From Myxococcales bacterium (GTDB lineage Bacteria > Myxococcota > Kuafuiibacteriia > Kuafuiibacteriales > Kuafuiibacteriaceae), in assembly GCA_019634385.1 (NCBI GenBank), contig JAHQVK010000020.1:1-44246 (forward strand): a stretch of 44,246 bases of DNA, in the 5' to 3' direction. The notes under the pieces are model-generated. The model was not told the origin of the DNA, searched no databases, and saw nothing but the letters and a program-made list of their open reading frames with translations. This document shows positions 26,643-35,339 of this stretch, one piece after another. Both the position numbers and the translations under genes were made by a program. Position 1 is the first letter of the stretch. Each line of letters starts with the position of its first letter.

Positions 26643-26740
26643 AGGCCACCTATCGCGAAGAGAGGGCCATAGGTCGCCAGACATTCAGTCGCATCGGGGC
26701 TAGTCATAGACCCGTCCAACGTTAAGGACCCACCTCAGCC
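26643..26740 (+). repeat. Element E, copy 2 (right half)
   Basis: The stretch with ACATTCAGTCGCATCGGGG, TCATAGACCCGTCCAACG and TTAAGGACCCACCT aligns with the right half of element E copy 1, including the decayed terminal repeat. No left end is seen. The rest of the 920-bp gap from 26130 to 27049 holds element B copy 4 and no convincing gene. A minus-strand frame through this region is made largely of repeat sequence. Confidence 0.5.
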
Positions 26741-27049
26741 GATCTTTTTGCTATTTAGGCAACGCGGAGCACCCAAGGACGAACCTCTCACTCGACCATC
26801 GCTCACCTAGGCTTTTGACAACGCAGCATAAACTGGTGCTCCTCGTACTTGTTACTCTGTGCCATCCAATCAAAAGCTGGTCCAGCCGACGCTAGGGTAA
26901 ACTCTCAACAATTTGACAAGCCAGCGGTAGGAGCTACGCTCATCCAGAGTCAGCTCCGATGCCATAGAGTGATCACTCAATTGGTTTGCGGTCGTTGGCC
27001 GCTCTAGACTTCGGAAGTTGGGTCGTTTGGGATAGGGATAGAGAAGCCG

Positions 27050-27379
27050 ATGGCGACCAAACGTGGACCCGGAGCGGGCAGCGGAACGAGCACGGAGGCG
27101 GTCACCGCAACTGCGGAAAAAACCGACAAGCCTCCTATGTATCGCGTGCTCTTTCACAACGACGACTACACGACCATGGAGTTTGTCGTGTCGGTACTCG
27201 TGACCCTTTTTCATCATAGTGAGGCCACGGCATTCGAAATCATGATGCACGTTCATAAAAACGGAGTCGGCGTGGCGGGAATTTATACGAAGGAGATAGC
27301 GGAAACAAAGGTAGCGCAAACGTTGGCACTCGCTCGCAAGAATGAGTTCCCGCTTGAGGTTACCTACGAGCCCGTATGA
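27050..27379 (+). CDS. clpS: ATP-dependent Clp protease adaptor ClpS
   Basis: The 109-residue product has a variable Gly/Thr-rich tail (1-28) and the compact ClpS core from PPMYRVLFHNDDYTTMEFVVSVL onward, including the N-degron binding HNDDYT and the MMHVHKNGVGVAGIYTKEIAETKV segment. ClpS binds N-degron substrates and delivers them to ClpA. The ATG lies after a GATAGAGAAG purine stretch. clpA follows after only three bases, so the pair is co-transcribed and translationally coupled, the usual clpS-clpA arrangement. Confidence 0.96.
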   Translation: MATKRGPGAGSGTSTEAVTATAEKTDKPPMYRVLFHNDDYTTMEFVVSVLVTLFHHSEATAFEIMMHVHKNGVGVAGIYTKEIAETKVAQTLALARKNEFPLEVTYEPV

Positions 27380-27382
27380 GCC

Positions 27383-29701
27383 ATGGAGTACAGCCAAGAA
27401 CTCAAGGACACCCTCGCCACCGCCTTCAACGAAGCACTTAAGCGGCGGCATGAGTTTGTGACGCTGGAGCACGTATTGTACGCGCTCCTCGACGACCCAA
27501 ACGGCAAACGCATCCTCCTGGCTTGCGGAGGAGATCTCAAGGAACTGCGGAAAGACCTTGAGGACTTCTTCGAGAACAACATGCCAGCACTGAACGTGGA
27601 ACTGGATCAGGATCCGCAGCAAACCCTGGCGTTTCAGAGAGTTTTTCAACGAGCAGTGATGCATGTCCAATCTTCCGGAAAGACGGTCATGGACAGCAGC
27701 AACCTTCTCGTCGCCTTCTTTCGTGAGAATGACAGCTACGCGGTTCACCTGATGCAGAAGCAGGATATAACCCGGCTCGATGTGGTTCGCTACATCTCCC
27801 ACGGTATAGCGAAGGTCAAAGAATCTGGGGCGGAAGAAGGGGCTCATTTTGAAGAGACAGCCCGCCAGAACAGCAATCGAGAAGAGAAGGAGAAATCTCC
27901 TCTCGAAGCGTACGCTACCGATCTCGTGGCCCTTGCGGAACAAGGGAAAATTGATCCGCTCATCGGTCGTAATAAGGAGATAGAACGAACACTTCAGGTC
28001 CTCTGCCGACGACGCAAAAATAATCCTATCTTCGTGGGTGATCCTGGCGTTGGCAAAACCGCTTTGGCCGAAGGTCTTGCTCTTCAAATCTACGAGGGTA
28101 AAGTCCCTGAGATCCTTAAAAACGCTCGGATATTCAGCCTGGATATGGGTTCGCTACTCGCAGGAACCAAGTTTCGCGGGGACTTCGAGGAGCGGCTTAA
28201 GGGTGTACTGAACGAGATAAAGAGTATCACCGACGCCATTTTATTCGTTGATGAGATTCATACTGTGGTTGGTGCCGGTGCCACCCAAGATGGCTCTCTT
28301 GATGCAGCCAATCTTATCAAACCAGCACTACAGAATGGAGAACTACGCTGCATAGGCAGCACCACCCACCGGGACTTCAAAGCCTCCATTGAGAAGGACC
28401 ACGCCCTAGCCCGTCGCTTCCAGAAAATAACCGTACGTGAGCCTACCATCGAAGAAACGGTAAGGATTCTCGAAGGTCTCGCATCCCGCTACGAAGCCCA
28501 CCACGGGGTCAAGTACTCTCCGGCCGCTCTGCAATCAGCCGCCGAGTTATCCGGGAAACACATTAATGAGCGGTTTCTCCCCGACAAAGCTATCGACGTC
28601 ATTGACGAAGCGGGTGCCGCTCAACGACTCGCCACCGAGGAAAATCGTAAAGAGCGCATCGAACCTAACGACATCGAAGCGATCGTAGCCAAAATGGCCC
28701 AGATCCCACCCAAAAGTGTTTCCACCGACGACCGGGCCGCGCTGGCTAATCTCGCCAAAGAACTCAAGCTAGTACTCTTCGGTCAAGACTCGGCGATCGA
28801 TGCGGTCGCTCAAGCGATCAAGCTCAATCGCTCGGGTCTCGGTTCACCTGAACGCCCAGTTGGGAGCTTCCTTTTTGCTGGCCCCACCGGGGTAGGTAAG
28901 ACGGAACTAGCTAAACAGCTGGCCCGTATTCTGGGCGTTGAATTCCAGCGCTTCGACATGTCGGAGTATATGGAAAAGCACACTGTTTCCCGTCTAATTG
29001 GAGCACCTCCAGGATACGTAGGCTTCGACCAAGGTGGTCTTCTCACGGATGCCATCCGCAAGACTCCCCATTGTATCCTCCTTCTGGATGAAATCGAGAA
29101 GGCCCATCCGGATATCTACAACGTTCTCCTTCAGGTCATGGATCACGCGACCCTGACCGACAACAACGGGCGACAGGCAGATTTCCGACACGTCACCCTG
29201 ATTATGACCACCAATGCGGGGGCTAGAGAGATCGCTCAGGCCAGGATTGGCTTCTCTCGCGAGGGGGACACTCCGTCTGCTGACAAAGCGTTGGAGAACG
29301 TTTTCTCTCCCGAGTTTCGCAACCGCCTGGACGCCGTCATTACCTTTGGGCAGTTACCAAGGGAGGTTATCCTCTTGGTGGTTGATAAGTTTATCAACGC
29401 CTTGGATGTGCTACTTGCCGAGAAGAAGGTCACTATTGATCTCAGCATAACGGCACGAGCATGGCTGGCGGACAAAGGGTATTCGGCTAAGTTCGGTGCT
29501 CGACCCATGAATAGGGTCATCCAAACCGAGATCAAACGACCACTGGCCGACGAGATCCTCTTCGGGAGACTCATGAATGGTGGTCACGTTGAGGTCGATG
29601 TTGACACTGAGTCCGACAAACTCACTATGACATTTTCAGAGCTCGACGAACCATCCGGTTCTGGCTCCGATAAAACCACACCCTCACCAGCACCAGCCTG
29701 A
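27383..29701 (+). CDS. clpA: ATP-dependent Clp protease ATP-binding subunit ClpA
   Basis: The 772-residue AAA+ unfoldase is close to the length of E. coli ClpA. It has an N-terminal double Clp domain (1 to about 145), first AAA+ module with Walker A GDPGVGKT (219-226) and Walker [10 protein letters not shown] (286-294), and second module with GPTGVGKT (500-507), [10 protein letters not shown] and MTTNAGA. The spacer lacks the long M-domain coiled coil of ClpB, which supports ClpA. It unfolds substrates and feeds them to ClpP, whose gene is not in the window. All catalytic residues look intact. A short Ser/Pro-rich tail ends the protein. Confidence 0.97.
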   Translation: MEYSQELKDTLATAFNEALKRRHEFVTLEHVLYALLDDPNGKRILLACGGDLKELRKDLEDFFENNMPALNVELDQDPQQTLAFQRVFQRAVMHVQSSGKTVMDSSNLLVAFFRENDSYAVHLMQKQDITRLDVVRYISHGIAKVKESGAEEGAHFEETARQNSNREEKEKSPLEAYATDLVALAEQGKIDPLIGRNKEIERTLQVLCRRRKNNPIFVGDPGVGKTALAEGLALQIYEGKVPEILKNARIFSLDMGSLLAGTKFRGDFEERLKGVLNEIKSITDAILFVDEIHTVVGAGATQDGSLDAANLIKPALQNGELRCIGSTTHRDFKASIEKDHALARRFQKITVREPTIEETVRILEGLASRYEAHHGVKYSPAALQSAAELSGKHINERFLPDKAIDVIDEAGAAQRLATEENRKERIEPNDIEAIVAKMAQIPPKSVSTDDRAALANLAKELKLVLFGQDSAIDAVAQAIKLNRSGLGSPERPVGSFLFAGPTGVGKTELAKQLARILGVEFQRFDMSEYMEKHTVSRLIGAPPGYVGFDQGGLLTDAIRKTPHCILLLDEIEKAHPDIYNVLLQVMDHATLTDNNGRQADFRHVTLIMTTNAGAREIAQARIGFSREGDTPSADKALENVFSPEFRNRLDAVITFGQLPREVILLVVDKFINALDVLLAEKKVTIDLSITARAWLADKGYSAKFGARPMNRVIQTEIKRPLADEILFGRLMNGGHVEVDVDTESDKLTMTFSELDEPSGSGSDKTTPSPAPA

Positions 29702-29722
29702 AATCCGTCCTAAAAACACACC

Positions 29723-30724
29723 TTACATCCGGCCTGAAACATCGGGCAGATGCGCCAAGGAAAGTCCCAAGCGCTCCGATAATTCCATCATATCGACCGG
29801 CAAAGGAGCGCTCAGTTCCATTTTCGCCCCCGACTCTGGATGACAGAAAACGGCTTTCCAAGCATGAAGGGCCTGTCGTTCATGACCTACCGTATCCACA
29901 ATAATTTCTCGTGGAAAATCGGGGACGATCGCGTCCATAAAAAACGATTCGCCACCCAGGTACAGTTTATCACCGACAATGGGTAAGCCAACGTGGTGCA
30001 AATGCACTCGAATCTGGTGTTGCCGACCCGTGCGGGGACGAACTTCAACCAAAGCTATCCCTGGAGCTCTCGCTAGCACAACCACTTCGGTCAAAGCCGG
30101 TTGTGCCTTTGGATCATCCGACCGAGTGACCTCCATGACCACATTGCTCACGCTCTCAGCCAAACGCAACGGTGCATCAATCGGAAAAGCGTCTTCACTG
30201 GGATCGCCTCGCACAATCGCGAGGTAAGACTTGGCTACTTTCCGCGCCGCGAACTGCTTTTTGAGATGCGAAGAGGTGGTAAAATCTTTGGCTACCAGGA
30301 CAAGTCCACTGGTTTCTTTATCGATACGATGGGCCAAATCCAGGGCCTCATTCTGCCTACGGGAACGAAGAATACGAATGAGCGTGCGATGATAGTGAGA
30401 AGCGGTCGGATGAACCACAAGACTACCCGGCTTATTGACCCCAAGCATCCGGTGGTCTTCATAAATTATCGGAATAACCACATCCTCCCATGGTGCCTCT
30501 TTCAAGGGCTTGCGTTGAATAATGATCTGATCCCCGGCATAGACTCGCGCAGAGGCTTTGATAACGCCTATCGGGGTACGACGGACCCTTCCCTGCCGAA
30601 CTAACTTCGCCGCCAATGTGCGTGACATGCGTTTCATACGGCGAGACAGGAACATATCAAGACGCATGCCGTGCTCATGCGGAGCCACATCAAAGGGAAT
30701 CTCAATAAGGCGCTCGGACTCCAC
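29723..30724 (-). CDS. RluD/RluA-family pseudouridine synthase
   Basis: The 333-residue product has an N-terminal S4 RNA-binding domain (about 18-75, MRLDMFLSRRMKRMSRTLAAKLVRQGRVR) and the RluA catalytic domain with LAHRIDKETSGLVLVAK, where D135 is the catalytic aspartate, and RPRTGRQHQIRVHLHHVG. It converts specific uridines in rRNA or tRNA to pseudouridine. The S4 domain and length favour the RluC/RluD type acting on 23S rRNA, but the exact target position cannot be assigned. The start is GTG. The gene converges on clpA with 21 bp between stops and lies 47 bp downstream of the lipid-kinase gene on the same strand. Confidence 0.92.
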   Translation of the reverse strand: MESERLIEIPFDVAPHEHGMRLDMFLSRRMKRMSRTLAAKLVRQGRVRRTPIGVIKASARVYAGDQIIIQRKPLKEAPWEDVVIPIIYEDHRMLGVNKPGSLVVHPTASHYHRTLIRILRSRRQNEALDLAHRIDKETSGLVLVAKDFTTSSHLKKQFAARKVAKSYLAIVRGDPSEDAFPIDAPLRLAESVSNVVMEVTRSDDPKAQPALTEVVVLARAPGIALVEVRPRTGRQHQIRVHLHHVGLPIVGDKLYLGGESFFMDAIVPDFPREIIVDTVGHERQALHAWKAVFCHPESGAKMELSAPLPVDMMELSERLGLSLAHLPDVSGRM

Positions 30725-30771
30725 AGCGTCGGACCGTACCGAGGGATCTCCACTTCGTCGAGTCAGTCATT

Positions 30772-31836
30772 TCAGGAGGTCGAACCTGATGGGTGTACCA
30801 AAAGCACTCGAAAGGTCTGAGGAGACAATCGGGCTCGCATTCCAAGGACCGGGCCCGCGGCCTCCCCGGACAGTTGCAACGGCAAACCCTGACTCAGCTT
30901 CACTTCCACGTCTTCGACCAAGTAGTCTAGGAACATCGGCGTCTTGAGCGTACCTCGCCATATACCTCGGAGATTTCGCAAAATATGGGGCACAGATGCA
31001 GTGCTGACCCTCAGATGAAAACGATCTTCTCGATGTCGAGCGAAAGGCAAAACTCGCATCCCAAAGCCATAATTTGGTGTAGTACCCATGAGGACCGTCC
31101 GAGCAATCCCATCAAAGAGTAGATTGTCCTTATGTATTATAGAGATCTCTTCATCCGATTCCGGATCTATCATCGACGCTGAACCTTTCGTATAGACCTC
31201 TACGCGGGTGGGACCTCGCTTTCGTTCAGCAACAAGCGTGCGGGTCGCCAACGCGTATACATACCCCCCAAGCGACTTAGCTAAGCGCCGTCGCCAGCCC
31301 CTCGGGGTCGAACGAACCACATCTACGTAGTCATTCAGAAGTTGGGCATCGTACCCAACGCTTCCGAAGACAAAAACTTCCCCGGTGACTGGATTTTCTA
31401 AGACCCGCAGTTGGCAGGTTGCGGAGACTGTACCGCCCAAAAGTCGCTCCGCATCGATTAAGGCATTACCAGAACGCAGCCACGACGCAATCGCGTTACC
31501 CGTCCCTAACCGTAGAATAGCCAAATCAGGGAGATACATAGTTGGTGAAGCCTTCTGGGCACGGGCCAACCTCTGAAGCGTGGAGGCGATCGTTCCATCC
31601 CCGCCACCGACAGCAAGGGTAGCGTAGTTTTGCGCTAGAATATGGTCTAATGCTCCGTTGGCAGCCTCTAGAGACTCCGTGACAAATAGGTCTTCCGACG
31701 GCAATCGTTTGGAGATTTTACGTACAAGGCCGGGCGCTACGCGCTTAGCATTAACGTTGAGCAGGATCGCAGTACGACGAGTACGAATTGCGTACGGACT
31801 TACTGGTGCCCACTCAGGAGACGGCATCACGGGCAT
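30772..31836 (-). CDS. Diacylglycerol/lipid kinase, YegS-like
   Basis: This 354-residue soluble lipid kinase carries the DAGK catalytic signature VGGGDGT (76-82), preceded by AILLNVNAK and followed by LAILRLGTGNAIASWL, the family's conserved GTxNxxA segment. Such enzymes phosphorylate diacylglycerol, sphingoid bases or phosphatidylglycerol with ATP at the membrane surface. The C-terminal sandwich domain (LMGTTPNYGFGMRVLPFARHREDRFHLRV) is as in YegS. An alternative ATG lies three codons in. It is 33 bp downstream of the NtrC-like gene on the same strand, so these two and the pseudouridine synthase may share a transcript. The lipid substrate is not known. Confidence 0.88.
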   Translation of the reverse strand: MPVMPSPEWAPVSPYAIRTRRTAILLNVNAKRVAPGLVRKISKRLPSEDLFVTESLEAANGALDHILAQNYATLAVGGGDGTIASTLQRLARAQKASPTMYLPDLAILRLGTGNAIASWLRSGNALIDAERLLGGTVSATCQLRVLENPVTGEVFVFGSVGYDAQLLNDYVDVVRSTPRGWRRRLAKSLGGYVYALATRTLVAERKRGPTRVEVYTKGSASMIDPESDEEISIIHKDNLLFDGIARTVLMGTTPNYGFGMRVLPFARHREDRFHLRVSTASVPHILRNLRGIWRGTLKTPMFLDYLVEDVEVKLSQGLPLQLSGEAAGPVLGMRARLSPQTFRVLLVHPSGSTS

Positions 31837-31869
31837 GCGCCTGCTCTAACTACGACACCCCGCATCATT

Positions 31870-33330
31870 CTACGAAGCATTTTGCTCATGAAAAGCTCGA
31901 CGACGAGCCTCCGCCGCCGCTCGCTCCTCTTGGCGGCGTTGGCGAGCCCCTCGACTACGAGCGATCGCCCGCTCACTCACCGGTGGTACATCAATGTTGT
32001 AGGCCCGCATCTTTCGATACATAGTAGCTCGGCCCACGCCGAGCAGTTCTGCCGCACGAGACACACATCCCCCAGCGTTTTCCAATGCAAATCGGAATAT
32101 TTCTGCCTCATAAATATCATAGGGCTGAACATCTCCAGAAGTATCTAGGGTCGGGCGCCAGCCGGACTTTGTTGGCTTCTTTTCGACGGTTTCTTCCGGA
32201 GTTGAAGGTAGTTCTCGGGCACTTAGATCCAATAAAATGAGACCACCATCCCCAAGAACACATGCCTCGGACACCACTCGCAGTAGTTCCGGCAAATTTC
32301 CTGGCCAGTCTCGCTCACGGAGCTCTTCCAATATCTGGGGGCTAACCGATGCCCCTGCCGCACCTACTTGTCGCTGTACAGCCTGCATGATGCGCCGAAC
32401 CAGCTCCGGAATATCTTCTCGGCGTTGCCGAAGCGGAGGAACCCTAATACTGGAACGTTGGAAAATACTCGCAATGTCCTCCCGCAACCGACCCGCGCCA
32501 ACTTCGACGGTTAAATCGCGATCTATGCCTCCAATCATCGGTGGCCATCGAACCTCAGCACCGCTCACTTTAGCCGCTGACAACCCTTGAAGAAGCTTTG
32601 CCAACCGATCCTGTCCCTCCGCAGCTAGCGCACAAATCGCCTCAATATAGACCAGCCCCCCTTTTGCCTCCGCAAAGGCACTCGTGACTTCCCCGCTGCC
32701 AAACAAGTTGTCCGCAGGAGAACCAGTGCTTGGGTTCTCCGGCACAATAACGAATGGCCCTTCGCATCGAGGCCCGATCGAGTGGGCATATCGAGCCACC
32801 CATTCCTGGCCGGATCCAGGTTCGCCTTCGACCAGCAAAATGGGTTCATCACATCGGTCGCGAGCCGCCTGCAAAACAGCCTGCATCGCCGGACTCGTCG
32901 TCACCAGGAGATCAACTTCGAGCTTTCGATCCAATACGACCGCCTCCGGACGACCTTGCTCTGACCTCTGTGTCGTTTCTTCAAACAATCGCACAAGACG
33001 CTCACCATCAACGGGACGCTCAAACACATCGAGGGCACCACGCCGAATTGCTTCGACAACGTCGGGTACTTGGGCATCAGAAGTCACACACACCACCTGT
33101 GGACGTTTCTCGGAACGCACCATAGTCTGTAAGACTTCAATGCCCGCTGGGTCCACCATACCGAGGTCAAGGATGACAAACGCCGGAGATTCCGTATCCA
33201 GGAGGGCTAGGCCAAGCGAGGGGTGAGCAACATCGACGACTTCAAATCCCCGGTCCTTCAGAAAACGCGATGCGTTGCGCCGAAAGTTGGGATCACGGTC
33301 GACGATGAGAACGGTACGGCGGTTCTTCAT
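31870..33330 (-). CDS. NtrC-like response regulator with degenerate AAA+ domain
   Basis: The 486-residue product has three domains in NtrC order. The receiver (1-120) keeps the acidic pocket (DRD at 11-13) and phospho-acceptor D55, but the usual KP lysine is Arg105. The AAA+ domain (about 140-360) has lost its active site: Walker A is GEPGSGQE (Lys to Gln, 169-176), Walker B is LVYIEAI instead of LFLDEI, and the sigma-54 GAFTGA loop is absent (EVTSAFAEAKGG). A Fis-type helix-turn-helix remains (AAELLGVGRATMYRKMRAYNI, about 435-455), followed by a basic Ala/Arg tail. It probably binds DNA but cannot activate sigma-54 polymerase by ATP hydrolysis. No sensor kinase is adjacent. Confidence 0.87.
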   Translation of the reverse strand: MKNRRTVLIVDRDPNFRRNASRFLKDRGFEVVDVAHPSLGLALLDTESPAFVILDLGMVDPAGIEVLQTMVRSEKRPQVVCVTSDAQVPDVVEAIRRGALDVFERPVDGERLVRLFEETTQRSEQGRPEAVVLDRKLEVDLLVTTSPAMQAVLQAARDRCDEPILLVEGEPGSGQEWVARYAHSIGPRCEGPFVIVPENPSTGSPADNLFGSGEVTSAFAEAKGGLVYIEAICALAAEGQDRLAKLLQGLSAAKVSGAEVRWPPMIGGIDRDLTVEVGAGRLREDIASIFQRSSIRVPPLRQRREDIPELVRRIMQAVQRQVGAAGASVSPQILEELRERDWPGNLPELLRVVSEACVLGDGGLILLDLSARELPSTPEETVEKKPTKSGWRPTLDTSGDVQPYDIYEAEIFRFALENAGGCVSRAAELLGVGRATMYRKMRAYNIDVPPVSERAIARSRGARQRRQEERAAAEARRRAFHEQNAS

Positions 33331-33694
33331 CGCATTCCCGATTATCGGTCAGCGACGATGCACTATGAGACGCAACCCATCGATCCCGGCGAAGAACCAG
33401 ACAAGCGGGGGGAACAATCGCCTCTCCTCCGGGGGATAAGACGCTATTTGGCCGTATAACGTTTTCCATCATCCACTCATTCCGACAATAATCGAGGATC
33501 GCATTTTTTGTCTTTTCTTTACGAAATTGTTCAGTTTTGTGTGATCAACATAATCCCAACAGACATCATCCACACTTTTGGGTTACATCTACGGTTAGCT
33601 GGTTAGTCCTCCATTGGCTTGGTTCGAGACACATCATGTGGGCACCCAGGGCTCCCGAATCCCAGATGAAGGTGTTATCAAGCCAACAGATGCC
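33331..33694. promoter_or_regulatory. Divergent intergenic region, NtrC-like/Smr genes
   Basis: This 364-bp gap has no convincing gene. The AT-rich part holds a weak promoter candidate for the rightward genes: TTGTTC (33527-33532), a 16-base spacer and CATAAT (33549-33554). The minus-strand promoter of the NtrC-like gene must lie near 33331-33430, where I see no clear hexamers. Confidence 0.35.
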
Positions 33695-34390
33695 ATGGGG
33701 AAGAAGGCTCAGCCGTTCAATAACCCCTTTCTGCATGTAGGTGACAACCTGAAGCGGGAGGCCAAGCGAGCGCGGAAGGCCCGCCGTAAGGAGATGTTCG
33801 CGCGTTCACCACAATCTCCACCAACGGAAAAAGGTGAGGAGGCGGTTAACCCGGATGATCAGGAGCTATTTCTTCAGGCAGTCAACGGAACCAAACGGTT
33901 TTCGGATCCTCGGGGTATTGTCCGACCTCCACTCCCCCCCCCATCGGCAGAAAGCATTCCCGTCTATGACGAAGACGCGGAGGCCTATGCTGAGCTGGTA
34001 AGTATTATTGAGGGCAGAGCTCGCTTTGATATCTCCGACTCGGACGAATTCATCGAAGGCTGCATTGAAGGACTTGACCGAAGGGTTCTCCAAAAACTCC
34101 GGAAAGGGGACTTTGCCTTCAGGGACCACTTAGACCTCCACGGCATGACACGAGAAGTCGCGCGTGAGGAAGTTGAGACTTTTTTATCCGAAGCCCATGC
34201 GAACGGACGCAGATGCGTCTTAATTGTTCATGGGCGAGGCAATAACTCGAAAGGCAATATCCCAGTGCTCAAAGTAGCTTTAAAAACTTGGCTGGAAAGA
34301 GGCCGCATCGCGCGACGTGTACTAGCTTTCTGTACAGCACGTCCAACCGACGGCGGCGCTGGCGCTATGTATGTCTTACTCCGTAGATAA
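33695..34390 (+). CDS. Smr-domain protein
   Basis: The product is about 231 residues. The frame is open from 33614, but ATG 33695 (MGKKAQPFNNPFLHVGDNL) gives the typical N-terminus of single Smr-domain proteins and is preferred. A basic, charged linker (REAKRARKARRKEMF) and an acidic middle lead to the C-terminal Smr domain with LDLHGMTREVAREEVETFL, VLIVHGRGNNSKG and VLAFCTARPTDGGAGAMYVLL. Smr domains nick or bind DNA or RNA, and E. coli SmrA/SmrB-type proteins include an endonuclease that acts on collided ribosome mRNA. The exact role here is unknown. It overlaps the next gene by 20 bases, so the two are co-expressed. Confidence 0.9.
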   Translation: MGKKAQPFNNPFLHVGDNLKREAKRARKARRKEMFARSPQSPPTEKGEEAVNPDDQELFLQAVNGTKRFSDPRGIVRPPLPPPSAESIPVYDEDAEAYAELVSIIEGRARFDISDSDEFIEGCIEGLDRRVLQKLRKGDFAFRDHLDLHGMTREVAREEVETFLSEAHANGRRCVLIVHGRGNNSKGNIPVLKVALKTWLERGRIARRVLAFCTARPTDGGAGAMYVLLRR

Positions 34391-35048
34391 ACCAAGAGTT
34401 AGACCCGCTCCACCGGCTGGTCTCGGCTTAACTTCGCGTAACTCATTTATGTATGCCTTTGATGGCCTTCTTCGAACATTGCTCGAAGAGCGAAACATGA
34501 AGGTACACTGGATCTCCGGGACGGCAGTCATGCTGATCGGCATGGCTTTAGCCCTACCGGTATCGGCACGGGCCGCATTGCTTTTTGCGGTGTTGCTCGT
34601 GCTCTCCACCGAAGTTCTCAACACCGCCGTAGAGGGACTGGTTGACCTCGCTACCGACACCTGGGCCTTGTCAGCCAAAATTGCCAAGGATGCTGCCGCG
34701 GGCACAGTGCTTATCGTGGCCATCGGTGCGGTAATGCTCCTCGTCGACATACTGTTTCACTACTGGTCGATCGTGCTGACATCCTCTGGTGCGATACAGC
34801 GAACGTTGATCTTTGGCATTCCTCTGTTAGGGGCATTGGGTGGCTTACTTAAGGTTCCCCGACAACCTCGATGGTTGGCCCTCCTCGCGAGCACATCCGG
34901 AGCATGTTGGATTCCCCTGGCCCAAACCTCGGAAGATCCCATCTATTCCCTGATTTGTTTCCTGTTCATTCTCGGCGCAGCCGTGGCGCGTCTGCGGGAA
35001 AGAGAGCTTCTTAACCCCAATCCGCCGGTGACCCAGACCAAACAATAA
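34371..35048 (+). CDS. DgkA-type diacylglycerol/undecaprenol kinase with extra membrane domain
   Basis: Of 225 residues, the first half matches the small integral-membrane DgkA kinase family: SFMYAFDGLLRTLLEERNMKVHW, then EVLNTAVEGLVDLATDTWALSAKIAKDAAAGTVLI containing the conserved catalytic Glu and NTA.E motifs. DgkA homologues are about 120 residues. Here a further 100 residues add about three hydrophobic segments (LIFGIPLLGALGGLL, WLALLASTSGACWIPLA, SLICFLFILGAAVARL) of unknown role. It phosphorylates diacylglycerol or undecaprenol, which recycles lipid carriers. The start overlaps the Smr gene by 20 bases in another frame, which indicates coupling. Confidence 0.85.
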   Translation: MSYSVDKPRVRPAPPAGLGLTSRNSFMYAFDGLLRTLLEERNMKVHWISGTAVMLIGMALALPVSARAALLFAVLLVLSTEVLNTAVEGLVDLATDTWALSAKIAKDAAAGTVLIVAIGAVMLLVDILFHYWSIVLTSSGAIQRTLIFGIPLLGALGGLLKVPRQPRWLALLASTSGACWIPLAQTSEDPIYSLICFLFILGAAVARLRERELLNPNPPVTQTKQ

Positions 35049-35339
35049 GAATGCGTTTCAACGAAACTGCAGGTCTGCGTGGACAACCAGCGACAGTCGC
35101 TTGTAGTGAAACCAGGCGAACAGCGTCCTAGGTGAAGACACGCCCTAGTACCTACTTTCCTGCTCACGGCGTAAAACAGTGCTGACACTCATCTTCAGAC
35201 CTTCTTTTTCATGGGTTAGCTATGAAGGCATTTGCCACCTATAGGACCATCTCACTGGTTTATAATCGTCATTTGCCATCAGTGAAAGCAGTGCTAGCGT
35301 CCGCTTCGGCTTCAGGTATTAAGCTCAAAAGGAGACATT
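35049..35339. promoter_or_regulatory. gdhA upstream region with repeat remnant
   Basis: This 291-bp gap holds a decayed B/E-type right end (GAAGACACGCCCTAG near 35131-35145). A perfect -10 TATAAT lies at 35261-35266 but has no good -35 at the usual distance; TTGCCA at 35232-35237 is 23 bases away. An AAAGGAGA just before the start at 35340 is a strong ribosome binding site and supports the unusual TTG start codon of gdhA. Confidence 0.45.

Noticed and set aside
26250..26684. Minus-strand open frame of 144 codons
   Set aside because: It runs through element B copy 4 and part of element E. Its composition follows the repeats and there is no domain or ribosome binding site.
26870..28087. Long minus-strand open frame of 405 codons
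   Set aside because: It lies antisense to clpS and the first part of clpA, whose motifs are unmistakable. Its translation has no recognisable domain, so it is a shadow.
33614..33694. N-terminal extension of the Smr protein
   Set aside because: The extra residues have no Smr-family similarity. ATG 33695 begins a typical N-terminus for these proteins.
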